A stretch of DNA of 42,863 nucleotides, from positions 1-42,863 of the forward strand of contig CAJQLD010000074.1 of the NCBI GenBank assembly GCA_905479095.1, in the 5' to 3' direction. Positions 17,946-26,676 of the stretch are shown here, one piece after another. Numbering within the stretch: the stretch's first letter is position 1; every line of letters starts with the position of its first letter. The notes beneath the pieces are model-generated. The model saw nothing but the letters and a program-made list of their open reading frames with translations. It was not told where the DNA came from and made no database searches. Source of the stretch: an uncultured Flavobacteriaceae bacterium (GTDB lineage Bacteria; Bacteroidota; Bacteroidia; Flavobacteriales; Flavobacteriaceae). The translations under genes and the position numbers were made by a program.

Positions 17946-19310
17946 TCAGCTCGTATGGGAAACTGTTATTTTGAGGGCTTCAAAATCTAAATTCCCATAA
18001 CTTCCAGAGCTCATCAGTAAGACAGTTTTTTGAGCATATTCTAGAGAGGTTATATAGTTTTTAAAATCCTCAGGGTCTGTATATATAATAAGGTCATCAC
18101 GCTCAAAAGCCTGTGCTATTTGTGCTTTCGATACCGATTCTAATTTTTTAATTTCAACAGCATGTGGCGAATAAAACACCACCGCTTTTTCGGCGGCATC
18201 GAGGGAGCCTTTGTAGTGTTCGAGAAAATCTGCATTTAAACTGCTGTAAGTATGTAACTCTAAACAGGCGATTAGTTCGCGTGTCGGAAACTGTGATTTG
18301 ACCGCTTCCGTAGTGGCTTTGACCTTACTTGGCGAATGTGCAAAATCTTTATATACAACACAGTTTTTGTTTTCTGCGACTTTTTCTAGGCGTTTGCTTG
18401 CCCCAGAAAAACTTGAAATTGCTTCATAAAAATCGGCCTCATCGACGCCTATTTGTTGGCAAATCCATTTTGAACCTGCTAAATTATTTAAATTATGAGC
18501 CCCAAAAACTTCGAGTGGAAGTGGCCCTTCTTCGGTTTCTAAATAAGTAACTCCCTCAACGATTGTGTGTTCTGGCGTTTGATATGGAAATTTCCGAATT
18601 TGATTGGCGCTTTGTTCTACAATCGTTTTTACATTGAGGTCTTCCGTATTGTAAGAAATACTCCCACCAACGGTAATACTATCTACAAAAATTTTAAACT
18701 GTTCGAGATAGTTTTCAAACGTTGGAAATACGTTAATATGATCCCACGCAATCCCACTTAAAAGAGCAATATTTGGTTGGTATAAATGAAATTTTGGTCG
18801 ACGGTCTATAGGAGAACTCAAGTATTCGTCGCCTTCTAGAACCATAAAGTCAGCGTCATCGGTTAGTTTAACCATAACATCAAAACCGTCTAACTGGGCA
18901 CCTACCATATAATCCACCTCAATATCGTGGTAATTCAAGACGTGGAGTATCATGGCTGTAATGGTTGTTTTTCCATGACTACCACCAATAACGACCCGCG
19001 TTTTATGTTTCGATTGTTCATATAAAAACTCTGGATATGAATATATTTTGAGATCCAATTCTTGAGCTTTTAAAAGCTCGGGATTGTCTTTTTTGGCGTG
19101 CATTCCCAAAACCACTGCATCTAAATTTTGGGTGATTTTCTCCAGATACCATCCAAAACTATCTGGCAAAAGTCCGGCAGCATTTAATCGCGATTTTGAG
19201 GGTTCAAAAATAGTGTCGTCACTCCCCGTAACCTGCATTCCTTTGTTGTGAAGTGCCAAGGCTAAATTATGCATCGCAGCACCACCAATAGCAATAAAAT
19301 GTACATTCAT
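17946..19310 (-). CDS. mpl: Mpl-type Mur ligase (UDP-N-acetylmuramate--peptide ligase)
   Basis: The 454-residue cytoplasmic ligase is predicted to reattach the recycled tripeptide L-Ala-gamma-D-Glu-meso-Dap to UDP-MurNAc using ATP, as in murein recycling. The N-terminal Rossmann domain starts MNVHFIAIGGAAMHNLA, the ATP loop is IGGSHGKTT (108-116), and the central domain holds EGDEYLSSPIDRRPKF and the substrate segment IAWDHINVFPTFENY, all Mur ligase features; FAHSPSKVKAT in the C-terminal domain is the ligase signature matching Mpl rather than MurC. It follows the TPR gene after 47 bases and has a possible own promoter; radC follows. Confidence 0.92.
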   Translation of the reverse strand: MNVHFIAIGGAAMHNLALALHNKGMQVTGSDDTIFEPSKSRLNAAGLLPDSFGWYLEKITQNLDAVVLGMHAKKDNPELLKAQELDLKIYSYPEFLYEQSKHKTRVVIGGSHGKTTITAMILHVLNYHDIEVDYMVGAQLDGFDVMVKLTDDADFMVLEGDEYLSSPIDRRPKFHLYQPNIALLSGIAWDHINVFPTFENYLEQFKIFVDSITVGGSISYNTEDLNVKTIVEQSANQIRKFPYQTPEHTIVEGVTYLETEEGPLPLEVFGAHNLNNLAGSKWICQQIGVDEADFYEAISSFSGASKRLEKVAENKNCVVYKDFAHSPSKVKATTEAVKSQFPTRELIACLELHTYSSLNADFLEHYKGSLDAAEKAVVFYSPHAVEIKKLESVSKAQIAQAFERDDLIIYTDPEDFKNYITSLEYAQKTVLLMSSGSYGNLDFEALKITVSHTS

Positions 19311-19329
19311 AGTGTAAGTTTATGAGAGG

Positions 19330-19337
19330 TAAATATA
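19330..19337 (-). promoter_or_regulatory. Possible -7 element of mpl
   Basis: On the minus strand TATATTTA matches TAnnTTTG except the last base and lies 19 bases before the mpl ATG, inside the 47-base gap after the TPR gene. No clear -33 TTG is seen. Confidence 0.3.
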
Positions 19338-19357
19338 CGGAATGACGTTAAATTCTC

Positions 19358-20272
19358 TTAAGGCTTTCGCAATAAAATTAATTGCTTTTCTTTCAAAGCA
19401 GGCTTAAAACCCGGCATTTCTTGCAGTGCACTTTCAATAGAAGAAAGTGCTTGAGATGTTTTATCTTGTAATTTAAACATCTGTGCTTGAAGCATATAAG
19501 CCAACTCTAAAGGTTTGCTGTCTTTAGAAGATTTGAAGTCAATAAACGTTTGGATATAACGTTGTCCTATTGGGAGTTGTGTATTGTGAATCGCAGATGC
19601 TTTTGCAATAAGAAAATGTACTAAATTATTGTGCGATTTAAAATGGCTAGAATTTGATGGGTTACTTTGAAAACAGTTCAGATCTGCGACGTTTTCTAAA
19701 CCCAATTTATAATAGATTTTTGCCTGCGTTCCTTGATCAGAATCTTCATATACATATGCTTTTGCAAAATAGCCATTCACTTTGGAAAGCTGTTCTAATT
19801 CATCCCCATATGAAATCGCTTTTTTATAACTTCCTCCTAAAAATCCTGGCAGTTGTGTGTACAATTCTACCAAGGCCCAACGAACATTTATGTGTTTTGG
19901 GTTGAGTTGAGCGGCTTTAAGAAATGATGCTTTTACTTTAGAAATCAGCCCAATAGCATTTAGCTTAGGCCCTTCTTTAGCGAGTCTCCCTAAAACACCT
20001 CCATATTTAAAGTGATAGTCCGCATTAGCAGCCTCTAGATCAATGAGTTGTTTATATGCCGAAGCCGCTTTGTTCCAGTTGCTTTGAAAACCATAGGCAT
20101 CCCCCATCAGCTCAAGTAATTCTAAATCTTGAGGAGTTTCAACTAAATAAGCTTCTAGTTTTTGAACCGCTTGATCGTAGTTTTTTGCCTCAAATAAGCG
20201 CTCAAATTCTTGCGTATAATTTTGACCTATTAATAAGAATGGAGAGAGTAAAACTAATAAAAAGTGTTTCAT
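19358..20272 (-). CDS. Secreted TPR-repeat protein
   Basis: The 304-residue protein has a signal peptide (about 1-17, MKHFLLVLLSPFLLIGQ) and then helical tetratricopeptide repeats: repeats are visible at about 20-53 (FEAKNYDQAVQKLEAYL), 55-88 (MGDAYGFQSNWNKAASAYK) and near the C-terminus (DKTSQALSSIESALQ). TPR arrays mediate protein-protein contacts; a periplasmic scaffolding role is likely but the partner is unknown. It starts 12 bases after obg and is probably transcribed from the adk promoter. Confidence 0.85.
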   Translation of the reverse strand: MKHFLLVLLSPFLLIGQNYTQEFERLFEAKNYDQAVQKLEAYLVETPQDLELLELMGDAYGFQSNWNKAASAYKQLIDLEAANADYHFKYGGVLGRLAKEGPKLNAIGLISKVKASFLKAAQLNPKHINVRWALVELYTQLPGFLGGSYKKAISYGDELEQLSKVNGYFAKAYVYEDSDQGTQAKIYYKLGLENVADLNCFQSNPSNSSHFKSHNNLVHFLIAKASAIHNTQLPIGQRYIQTFIDFKSSKDSKPLELAYMLQAQMFKLQDKTSQALSSIESALQEMPGFKPALKEKQLILLRKP

Positions 20273-20284
20273 ATCTACAACTTT

Positions 20285-21283
20285 TTAAGGATTCAACATG
20301 GCCCACAATCTATCTTTAAGTTCGACAATACCTGACTGTGCTAAAGAGGAAATAAAGACATAGTCGATTGGTAATTCTGCATCCAACTCTTCCATTAATT
20401 CTGCTTTGAGTTCATCGTCGAGCATGTCACTTTTTGACACGGCGATGATACGATCTTTATCGAGCATCTCTGGGTTATAGCGTCGCAATTCATCTAATAA
20501 AATATCATATTGTTTTTTGATATCATCCGCATCTGCAGGAATCAAAAATAAGAGAATTGAATTTCTCTCGATGTGACGTAAAAAGTAATGACCCAACCCT
20601 TTGCCTTCTGCTGCACCTTCGATAATCCCAGGGATATCGGCCATGACAAACGATTGATAATCTCGATATTCTACAATTCCTAAGTTTGGTTTTAAGGTTG
20701 TAAATTCATAATCGGCAATTTTTGGCTTCGCAGAGGATACAACAGATAATAACGTTGATTTTCCAGCATTAGGAAATCCAACCAATCCAACGTCGGCCAA
20801 CACTTTTAATTCGATAGTTACAAATTTTTCATCCATCGGGAGACCAGGCTGAGCATAGCGTGGCGTTTGGTTGGTTGACGATCTAAAATGCCAATTCCCT
20901 AAGCCCCCTTTACCGCCTTCACAAAGAATAACTTCCTCGTTGTTATCTGTAATTTCAAAAAGAATTTCATTTGAATCCGAATCTCTTACCACCGACCCTA
21001 ATGGGACATCAACATATACGTCTTCACCATCGGATCCTGTACTACGGCTTTTACTACCACTGCCTCCGTGTCCTGCTCGAAAATGGCGTTTGAATTTCAA
21101 GTGATGTAACGTCCAAAGATTGTCACAACCTCTTACGATTATGTGACCACCGCGACCGCCATCCCCACCATCTGGACCCCCTTTTGTAATGAATTTCTCA
21201 CGATGAAGGTGTACTGATCCCTTTCCTCCACTACCAGAGCAAGCAAACATTTTTACATAATCAACAAAATTACCTTCAGTCAT
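20285..21283 (-). CDS. obg: Obg/CgtA ribosome-associated GTPase
   Basis: ObgE is an essential GTPase for large ribosomal subunit maturation and stress signalling. The 332-residue protein begins with the glycine-rich Obg fold (about 1-158, with [12 protein letters not shown] and EGGKGGLGN). The G domain follows, with G1 GFPNAGKS (169-176), G3 DIPG, G4 VSKSDM and G5-like FISSLAQSG. It ends soon after the G domain, without the extra C-terminal domain of some homologues, as is usual in Bacteroidota. It lies 13 bases after adk, a common pairing in this phylum. Confidence 0.96.
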   Translation of the reverse strand: MTEGNFVDYVKMFACSGSGGKGSVHLHREKFITKGGPDGGDGGRGGHIIVRGCDNLWTLHHLKFKRHFRAGHGGSGSKSRSTGSDGEDVYVDVPLGSVVRDSDSNEILFEITDNNEEVILCEGGKGGLGNWHFRSSTNQTPRYAQPGLPMDEKFVTIELKVLADVGLVGFPNAGKSTLLSVVSSAKPKIADYEFTTLKPNLGIVEYRDYQSFVMADIPGIIEGAAEGKGLGHYFLRHIERNSILLFLIPADADDIKKQYDILLDELRRYNPEMLDKDRIIAVSKSDMLDDELKAELMEELDAELPIDYVFISSLAQSGIVELKDRLWAMLNP

Positions 21284-21296
21284 GTGGTTCTGTTTT

Positions 21297-21869
21297 TTAC
21301 AGTGTATCTACTACTGCATTGAGCCGAACTGTAATGTCTTCTATAGACCCTACGCCATCCACTCCAAAGTATTTATTCTTAGCCGCATAATAGGACTTAA
21401 GAATTGCTGTTTCAGCATAATATATTTTTATTCTGTTTCGAACCACTGCATCATTTGCATCATCGGGTCTTCCACTCGTTTCGCCACGTTTGAGAAGGCG
21501 TTTTACCAACACCTCATCATCAACTTCCAAAGCAATCATAGCGCTGATTTCTGTTTGATGCGATTTTAAAAGCACATCTAACGCGTCCGCCTGCAAGACA
21601 TTTCTAGGGAATCCATCAAAAATAAACCCCTTAGAATCAAGGTTTTTAGCAACCTCAGCACTGAGCATATCAATGGTCACCTGATCTGGAACTAACTCGC
21701 CTTTGTCCATAAAAGACTTTGCTAAAACCCCTAAATCTGTTTCGTTTTTTATATTAAAACGAAATACATCTCCAGTGGAGATATGTATTAAATTGTAAGT
21801 TTCTTTCAAAAAAGCTGCTTGAGTCCCTTTCCCTGCACCAGGAGGGCCAAATAACACTAAATTTTTCAT
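21297..21869 (-). CDS. adk: Adenylate kinase
   Basis: The 190-residue enzyme interconverts ATP + AMP and 2 ADP in the cytoplasm. The P-loop GPPGAGKG spans 8-15; HISTGDVFR and FIFDGFPRN are the AMP-binding and core motifs, and [11 protein letters not shown] belongs to the LID. It is the short form: the LID is truncated and lacks the four zinc cysteines. It leads the adk-obg-TPR transcription unit, divergent from purK, with a 64-base leader after its predicted -7 element. Confidence 0.96.
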   Translation of the reverse strand: MKNLVLFGPPGAGKGTQAAFLKETYNLIHISTGDVFRFNIKNETDLGVLAKSFMDKGELVPDQVTIDMLSAEVAKNLDSKGFIFDGFPRNVLQADALDVLLKSHQTEISAMIALEVDDEVLVKRLLKRGETSGRPDDANDAVVRNRIKIYYAETAILKSYYAAKNKYFGVDGVGSIEDITVRLNAVVDTL

Positions 21870-21933
21870 TTTTATTTAAACTTTAAGATATTGACTTCAA
21901 AAAAGTGTCAATGTTTACTACTAAATCAAGCCG

Positions 21934-21941
21934 CAAATATA
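21934..21941 (-). promoter_or_regulatory. -7 promoter element of the adk-obg unit
   Basis: On the minus strand TATATTTG is an exact TAnnTTTG match in the 181-base gap between divergent adk and purK, 64 bases before the adk ATG. No -33 TTG is found at standard spacing. Confidence 0.55.
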
Positions 21942-22006
21942 ATCAATTGTAAAGGTTTTGATTCGTTTTGATGCCCGATTTTAGTGTCCGATTTCATTTT
22001 TAAGTG

Positions 22007-22014
22007 TATTTTTG
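22007..22014 (+). promoter_or_regulatory. -7 promoter element of the purK operon
   Basis: TATTTTTG at 22007-22014 matches TAnnTTTG exactly. It places transcription start near 22018, downstream of an in-frame ATG at 22012, which supports using the ATG at 22051 as the purK start. Confidence 0.6.
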
Positions 22015-22050
22015 TACTGTATTTATAAAATCGTTCAAGAAAATCTTATA

Positions 22051-23205
22051 ATGGAGTATTTTTCATCAAACTTCAAACTTGGTATTTTAGGTGGCGGTCA
22101 GCTCGGGAAAATGTTACTTTATACCACCCGGAAATTTGACATCCACACCAGTGTTTTAGACCCTAGTTCAGAAGCGCCAAGTAAACTGGCCTGTAACGAA
22201 TTTTTTCAAGGGGATTTAATGGACTACGAGGCCGTTTATAATTTTGGTAAAAAAGTAAACACACTCACTATCGAGATTGAAAATGTCAATATCGAAGCAC
22301 TTAAAGCTCTTGAAAAAGAAGGCGTAAACGTATTTCCGTCTTCAAAAACTTTAGAATCGATTCAAAATAAAGCCACCCAAAAATTATTCTACGTTGATCA
22401 TAATTTACCCTCTACCCCTTTTAAAAGGTTTGCGTTCACTGAAGAAATTTATACGGCAATAGAACACAGTAGCGTCGAATTTCCCTTTGTATGGAAACGT
22501 GCTCAATTTGGGTATGATGGAACGGGCGTAAAAATTGTTCGTTCTGTGGCAGATTTGGAGAATTTACCAAATGTAGAATGCATCACAGAGGAACTCGTGC
22601 CGTTTAAAAGTGAATTGGCGGTCATTGTTGCTAGAAACACAAAAGGGCAAGTTAAAGTCTATCCTGTGGTTGAAATGGAATTCCATCCCGAAGCAAATCA
22701 AGTTGAATATGTTTTATGTCCAGCTAGAATTTCCTATGAGATTGCAGCCAAAGCAGAACAGATCGCACTCAAAACCTCCGCAGCATTTGAACATGTAGGA
22801 CTTCTGGCCGTCGAACTGTTTTTGACACAAGACGATGAAATTTTAATCAATGAAGTCGCTCCTAGACCACACAATTCGGGACATCAAACAATTGAAGCGA
22901 GTTATACCTCACAATTTGAGCAACACATCAGAGCGATCTTAGGATTGCCAATGGGAAGCACCAAAAACAAAGTAAGTTCTGTGATGGTCAATTTAGTAGG
23001 CGCAGAAGGCCATACAGGAAAAGTCATCTATGAAAATATAGAGAAATTAATGGAGATGGAGGGCGTCACTCCGCACATATATGGCAAAAAAGAAACACGT
23101 CCCTTTCGAAAAATGGGACATGTCACAATCGTTCATTCGGAGCTAGAAAACGCTCGAGCGATCGCCCAACAAGTAAAACAGTCAATCAACGTAATAAGTA
23201 ACTAA
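22051..23205 (+). CDS. purK: N5-carboxyaminoimidazole ribonucleotide synthase
   Basis: PurK carboxylates aminoimidazole ribonucleotide with bicarbonate and ATP in de novo purine synthesis, feeding PurE. The 384-residue protein is an ATP-grasp enzyme: N-terminal GILGGGQLGKML, the central FVWKRAQFGYDGTGVKI, and the catalytic segment INEVAPRPHNSGHQTIEA. An upstream in-frame ATG at 22012 would add 13 residues but lies on the promoter element and before the predicted transcript start, so I start at MEYFSSNFKLG. purE follows after one base. Confidence 0.95.
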   Translation: MEYFSSNFKLGILGGGQLGKMLLYTTRKFDIHTSVLDPSSEAPSKLACNEFFQGDLMDYEAVYNFGKKVNTLTIEIENVNIEALKALEKEGVNVFPSSKTLESIQNKATQKLFYVDHNLPSTPFKRFAFTEEIYTAIEHSSVEFPFVWKRAQFGYDGTGVKIVRSVADLENLPNVECITEELVPFKSELAVIVARNTKGQVKVYPVVEMEFHPEANQVEYVLCPARISYEIAAKAEQIALKTSAAFEHVGLLAVELFLTQDDEILINEVAPRPHNSGHQTIEASYTSQFEQHIRAILGLPMGSTKNKVSSVMVNLVGAEGHTGKVIYENIEKLMEMEGVTPHIYGKKETRPFRKMGHVTIVHSELENARAIAQQVKQSINVISN

Positions 23206-23206
23206 T

Positions 23207-23692
23207 ATGGCACAAGTAGGAATCATTATGGGAAGCGACAGCGACATGCCTGTCATGAAAGAAGCAATTGCAATTCTAGAAGGATTTGACATCCAAATAG
23301 AAGTGGATATTGTCTCTGCTCACCGCACCCCTGAAAAATTATTTGACTATGGATCTAATGCCCACAAACGCGGTTTAAAAGTGATTATTGCCGGTGCCGG
23401 CGGCGCAGCACATTTACCTGGAATGATTGCATCCCTAAGTCCTTTGCCTGTGATTGGCGTGCCCGTAAAATCGAGTAACTCTATCGATGGATGGGACTCT
23501 ATACTATCCATTTTACAAATGCCAGGCGGGGTTCCTGTCGCAACCGTTGCTTTAAATGGCGCTAAAAATGCTGGCATCTTAGCCGCTCAAATTATTGGCG
23601 CTTCTGACAGCTGTGTTTTAGATAAAATTTTAATGTATAAAGAAGGTTTGAAAGCGAAAGTCCTAGAAGCATCCAAAAAAATTAAATCATAA
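23207..23692 (+). CDS. purE: N5-carboxyaminoimidazole ribonucleotide mutase
   Basis: The 161-residue class I PurE converts N5-CAIR to CAIR, the step after PurK. The phosphate-binding motif GSDSDMPVM (8-16), the SAHRTPEKL loop with the catalytic His, and the AGAGGAAHLPGMIAS segment are all present. One base separates its ATG from the purK stop, so the two are translated together. Length is normal for the octameric bacterial enzyme. Confidence 0.97.
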   Translation: MAQVGIIMGSDSDMPVMKEAIAILEGFDIQIEVDIVSAHRTPEKLFDYGSNAHKRGLKVIIAGAGGAAHLPGMIASLSPLPVIGVPVKSSNSIDGWDSILSILQMPGGVPVATVALNGAKNAGILAAQIIGASDSCVLDKILMYKEGLKAKVLEASKKIKS

Positions 23693-23711
23693 ATTTCCCC
23701 AAAAAATCCAC

Positions 23712-25742
23712 ATGAGTATACTAAATACGCGTTTTGACACGCCATTCAATACCGCACCATTTTCAAAAATTAAAACAGAAGCGTATTTACCGGCTTTTAA
23801 AAAAGCCATTGAAAATGCTAAAAATGAAATTGATCAAATTGTTGAAAATAAAGCACTACCAAGTTTTGAAAACACGATTGAAGCGCTCGATTATACGGGC
23901 GAACAATTAGATCGGATATCGAGTGTTTTCTTTAATTTAAATGCTGCTGAAACAAACGATGCCATTCAAAAAATAGCCCAAGAGGTTTCCCCATTACTCA
24001 CCGAATTCTCAAATGATATTGCTCTAAATGTCGCACTTTTTGAACGTGTAAAATCGGTTTACAACGCTAAAGAAACGCTTTCATTATCAAAAGAACAACA
24101 GACACTTTTAGATAAAAAATACAAAGGATTTTCTAGAAATGGCGCCAACCTCAATGACGCTCAAAAAGAAATTCTTCGAGAAATCGACAAAGAACAAAGT
24201 CAACTCAAACTTACATTTGGAGAAAATATTTTAGCAGAAACCAATCGCTACGAACTTCTTATTACGAAGCCCGCAGATTTAGAAGGTCTGCCAGAAGGTG
24301 CTATGGAAGCAGCCAAACAATTAGCGGTCGAAAAAAACAAGGAAGGTTGGCTATTCACACTCGATTACCCAAGTTATGTTCCCTTTATGACTTATGCAAA
24401 AAATAGAGGGTTACGAAAAAAACTCGCCTTAGCATTTGGTCAAAAAGGATTTCAAAATGATGCTTTGGACAATCAAGAAATTGTTTTAAAAATCGCACAA
24501 CTACGTTTCAAGAGAGCCCAATTGTTGGGCTATGAAACCCATGCACATTTTGTATTGGAAGAACGCATGGCAAAGACCCCTGAGACGGTGCGAAATTTCT
24601 TGGAAGATCTCTTATCAAAAGCACTACCTGCCGCCAAAAAGGAATTTAAAGAACTCGAAGATTTTGCAATAAAACTAGATCACATCGATCGTTTGGAGAA
24701 ATGGGACAGTGCCTATTACTCTGAAAAATTAAAACAAGAACGATTCAACTTTGACGACGAACAATTAAAACCTTATTTTAAATTAGAAAACGTCATTGAA
24801 GGTGCTTTTGGAGTGGCCCAAAAACTGTTTGGACTCCACTTTACACAATCTCATGATATCGACACCTACCATAAGGATGTCATGACGTATACCGTTGAAG
24901 ATTCGCAACAAAACTTAGTGGCTATTTTTTATGCCGATTTTTTCCCTAGATCAGGCAAACGGAATGGCGCATGGATGACCTCGTATAAACCTCAATTCGT
25001 CAAAAACGATAAAAATGAAAGACCACACGTATCAATTGTGTGTAATTTCACTAAACCGACGTCTACAAAACCATCCTTATTAACTTTTAATGAAGTCACA
25101 ACGCTTTTCCATGAATTTGGACATGCACTCCACGGGATGTTAGCAGATACCATATACCCGAGTTTATCTGGCACAAGTGTGGCCTGGGATTTTGTGGAAT
25201 TACCAAGTCAAATTATGGAGAATTGGTGTTATGAGAAAGAAGCGCTCGCACTGTTTGCGAAGCACTATGAAACTGGCGCCAGTATTCCTATGGATCTTAT
25301 TGATAAAATAAAAGCAGCGGCCACGTTCCAACAAGGCATGCAAACAATGAGACAGCTGAGTTTTGGCTTACTAGATATGAACTGGCATGGCATTGATCCT
25401 AGCGAAATAGCCGATGTGAAGCAGCATGAAACGACCGCATTCAAAGAAACACAATTGTTTCCAGAAGTCAAAGAAAACTGCATGTCAACGGCCTTTTCAC
25501 ACATCTTTCAAGGGGGGTATTCATCGGGTTACTACAGCTATAAATGGGCCGAAGTTTTAGATGCAGATGCCTTTGAATTTTTTAAAGAAACAGATCTTTT
25601 TGACCCTAAAATTGCCGAGGCTTTCAAAACAAATATACTAAGCAAAGGTGGCACGCAAGACCCCTTAGAATTGTATATCAAATTTCGCGGACAAAAACCA
25701 AAAGTAGAGGCTTTACTAAAACGATCAGGCCTTTTGAACTAG
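23712..25742 (+). CDS. M3-family oligopeptidase (Dcp/oligopeptidase A type)
   Basis: The 676-residue zinc peptidase has no signal peptide and should break down short peptides in the cytoplasm. The zinc motif is HEFGH at 467-471, with the third ligand Glu496 in FVELPSQ; the family's substrate-binding FQGGYSSGYYSYKWAEVLDA segment is near residues 596-615. The helical N-terminal half is typical. It could be dipeptidyl carboxypeptidase (Dcp) or oligopeptidase A (PrlC); the sequence alone does not decide. It follows purE after 19 bases, probably in the same transcript, and its last 18 bases overlap the convergent UbiA-like gene. Confidence 0.93.
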   Translation: MSILNTRFDTPFNTAPFSKIKTEAYLPAFKKAIENAKNEIDQIVENKALPSFENTIEALDYTGEQLDRISSVFFNLNAAETNDAIQKIAQEVSPLLTEFSNDIALNVALFERVKSVYNAKETLSLSKEQQTLLDKKYKGFSRNGANLNDAQKEILREIDKEQSQLKLTFGENILAETNRYELLITKPADLEGLPEGAMEAAKQLAVEKNKEGWLFTLDYPSYVPFMTYAKNRGLRKKLALAFGQKGFQNDALDNQEIVLKIAQLRFKRAQLLGYETHAHFVLEERMAKTPETVRNFLEDLLSKALPAAKKEFKELEDFAIKLDHIDRLEKWDSAYYSEKLKQERFNFDDEQLKPYFKLENVIEGAFGVAQKLFGLHFTQSHDIDTYHKDVMTYTVEDSQQNLVAIFYADFFPRSGKRNGAWMTSYKPQFVKNDKNERPHVSIVCNFTKPTSTKPSLLTFNEVTTLFHEFGHALHGMLADTIYPSLSGTSVAWDFVELPSQIMENWCYEKEALALFAKHYETGASIPMDLIDKIKAAATFQQGMQTMRQLSFGLLDMNWHGIDPSEIADVKQHETTAFKETQLFPEVKENCMSTAFSHIFQGGYSSGYYSYKWAEVLDADAFEFFKETDLFDPKIAEAFKTNILSKGGTQDPLELYIKFRGQKPKVEALLKRSGLLN

Positions 25743-26558
25743 TGTGAAAACAAACACTAAAAGCAACGAAAAAACAGGGATCGCCTCAACCCAAAAAGCG
25801 GTATAATAGCGGCTTCGGCGTTTCTTGCTATTTGCCAACATCAGGGCTAATATCGCTGCAGAGAAAAGTAGGACTAAGAAACGATTTTGGGAAAATTGAC
25901 CCTTAAAAAACTCCATCAAAACAGCATCTCCTAAGAGAGCATATCCAATAATTTTCGTGTATTTAAGACCTAATTTTTGGGGGATGGTTGAAAGATGGAG
26001 TTCATCTATATCTAAGTCTCGAATTTCAAACGGAAGCATCAAAGCGATCACTATAAAAATACGTTGTAGAAGTATTAGGTAATGATCTGCAGTAAACACT
26101 TCCTGAGCTTCTAAAAGTGGCAAGACAACCGATGTCATTGCCCATATAATTGCAATAACATAGATTTTAAGACCGCCAATAGAGCGCAGATTTTTTGGGG
26201 TTTTGATGCCCAATGGAATCGCATATAAAAATGTGATGAGTCCTAAAACAACCAAGAGTAACTGACTGGTATTCTGAAGCAAACAAAACGTATATCCCAG
26301 TCCAATTAAACTGAATACAGACACCCATTGAATGTATTTTAACCTAGTAGTAAGAGAACGGTAATAAAATTTTGCCAAACCAAAATACTTCACAAAGTTA
26401 TAACCCAACACTGAAGCACAAAAAATAGAGACATAAAAATCAGTCGTGAGGTTTAAATTTGATTCATAGGCCGTCAAAATGCAAAATGACAGCACAGCGA
26501 CTGCCACATGTAGACTGCTATTTATATAAAAATCAAGGAGGCGTTTTAACGATGTCAT
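25725..26558 (-). CDS. UbiA-like integral membrane protein with degenerate first Asp motif
   Basis: The 277-residue protein has about eight or nine hydrophobic helices. Its C-terminal half carries the second prenyltransferase-like motif: EIRDLDIDELHLSTIP, with Asp181 and Asp185 in DxxxD spacing, then KLG. A basic linker KTPKNLRSIGGLK (119-131) fits the family as well. The first motif, normally NDxxDxxxD, reads GYNFVKYFGLAKF (52-64) and keeps only the Asn. UbiA enzymes transfer isoprenyl groups to aromatic or other acceptors; with the first motif missing, activity is doubtful. It stands alone, divergent from gcvP, and overlaps the M3 peptidase gene by 18 bases. Confidence 0.7.
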   Translation of the reverse strand: MTSLKRLLDFYINSSLHVAVAVLSFCILTAYESNLNLTTDFYVSIFCASVLGYNFVKYFGLAKFYYRSLTTRLKYIQWVSVFSLIGLGYTFCLLQNTSQLLLVVLGLITFLYAIPLGIKTPKNLRSIGGLKIYVIAIIWAMTSVVLPLLEAQEVFTADHYLILLQRIFIVIALMLPFEIRDLDIDELHLSTIPQKLGLKYTKIIGYALLGDAVLMEFFKGQFSQNRFLVLLFSAAILALMLANSKKRRSRYYTAFWVEAIPVFSLLLVFVFTLVQKA

Positions 26559-26562
26559 TGCA

Positions 26563-26570
26563 CAAAAATA
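26563..26570 (-). promoter_or_regulatory. -7 promoter element of the UbiA-like gene
   Basis: On the minus strand TATTTTTG is an exact TAnnTTTG match followed by TGCA and then the ATG at 26558, the same 4-base spacing as at rlmB and rarA. A leaderless mRNA is predicted. Confidence 0.6.
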
Positions 26571-26644
26571 GGGAAACTGTTAATAACCCTGAGAATTGTT
26601 TAATAACTTTCATTTCCTAAGATTTAAAACCTTGTTTAATTCCT

Positions 26645-26652
26645 TAATTTTG
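26645..26652 (+). promoter_or_regulatory. -7 promoter element of gcvP
   Basis: TAATTTTG at 26645-26652 matches TAnnTTTG exactly and predicts a leader of about 20 bases before the ATG at 26677. This argues against an in-frame start at 26596, upstream of the element. Confidence 0.6.
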
Positions 26653-26676
26653 TTGTTTATACAAGATTCCTATACG

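Noticed and set aside
21890-21912. Inverted repeat ATTGAC/GTCAAT in the adk leader
   Set aside because: The stem is only 6 bp with an 11-base loop, in A/T-rich sequence; too weak to call an operator or riboswitch.
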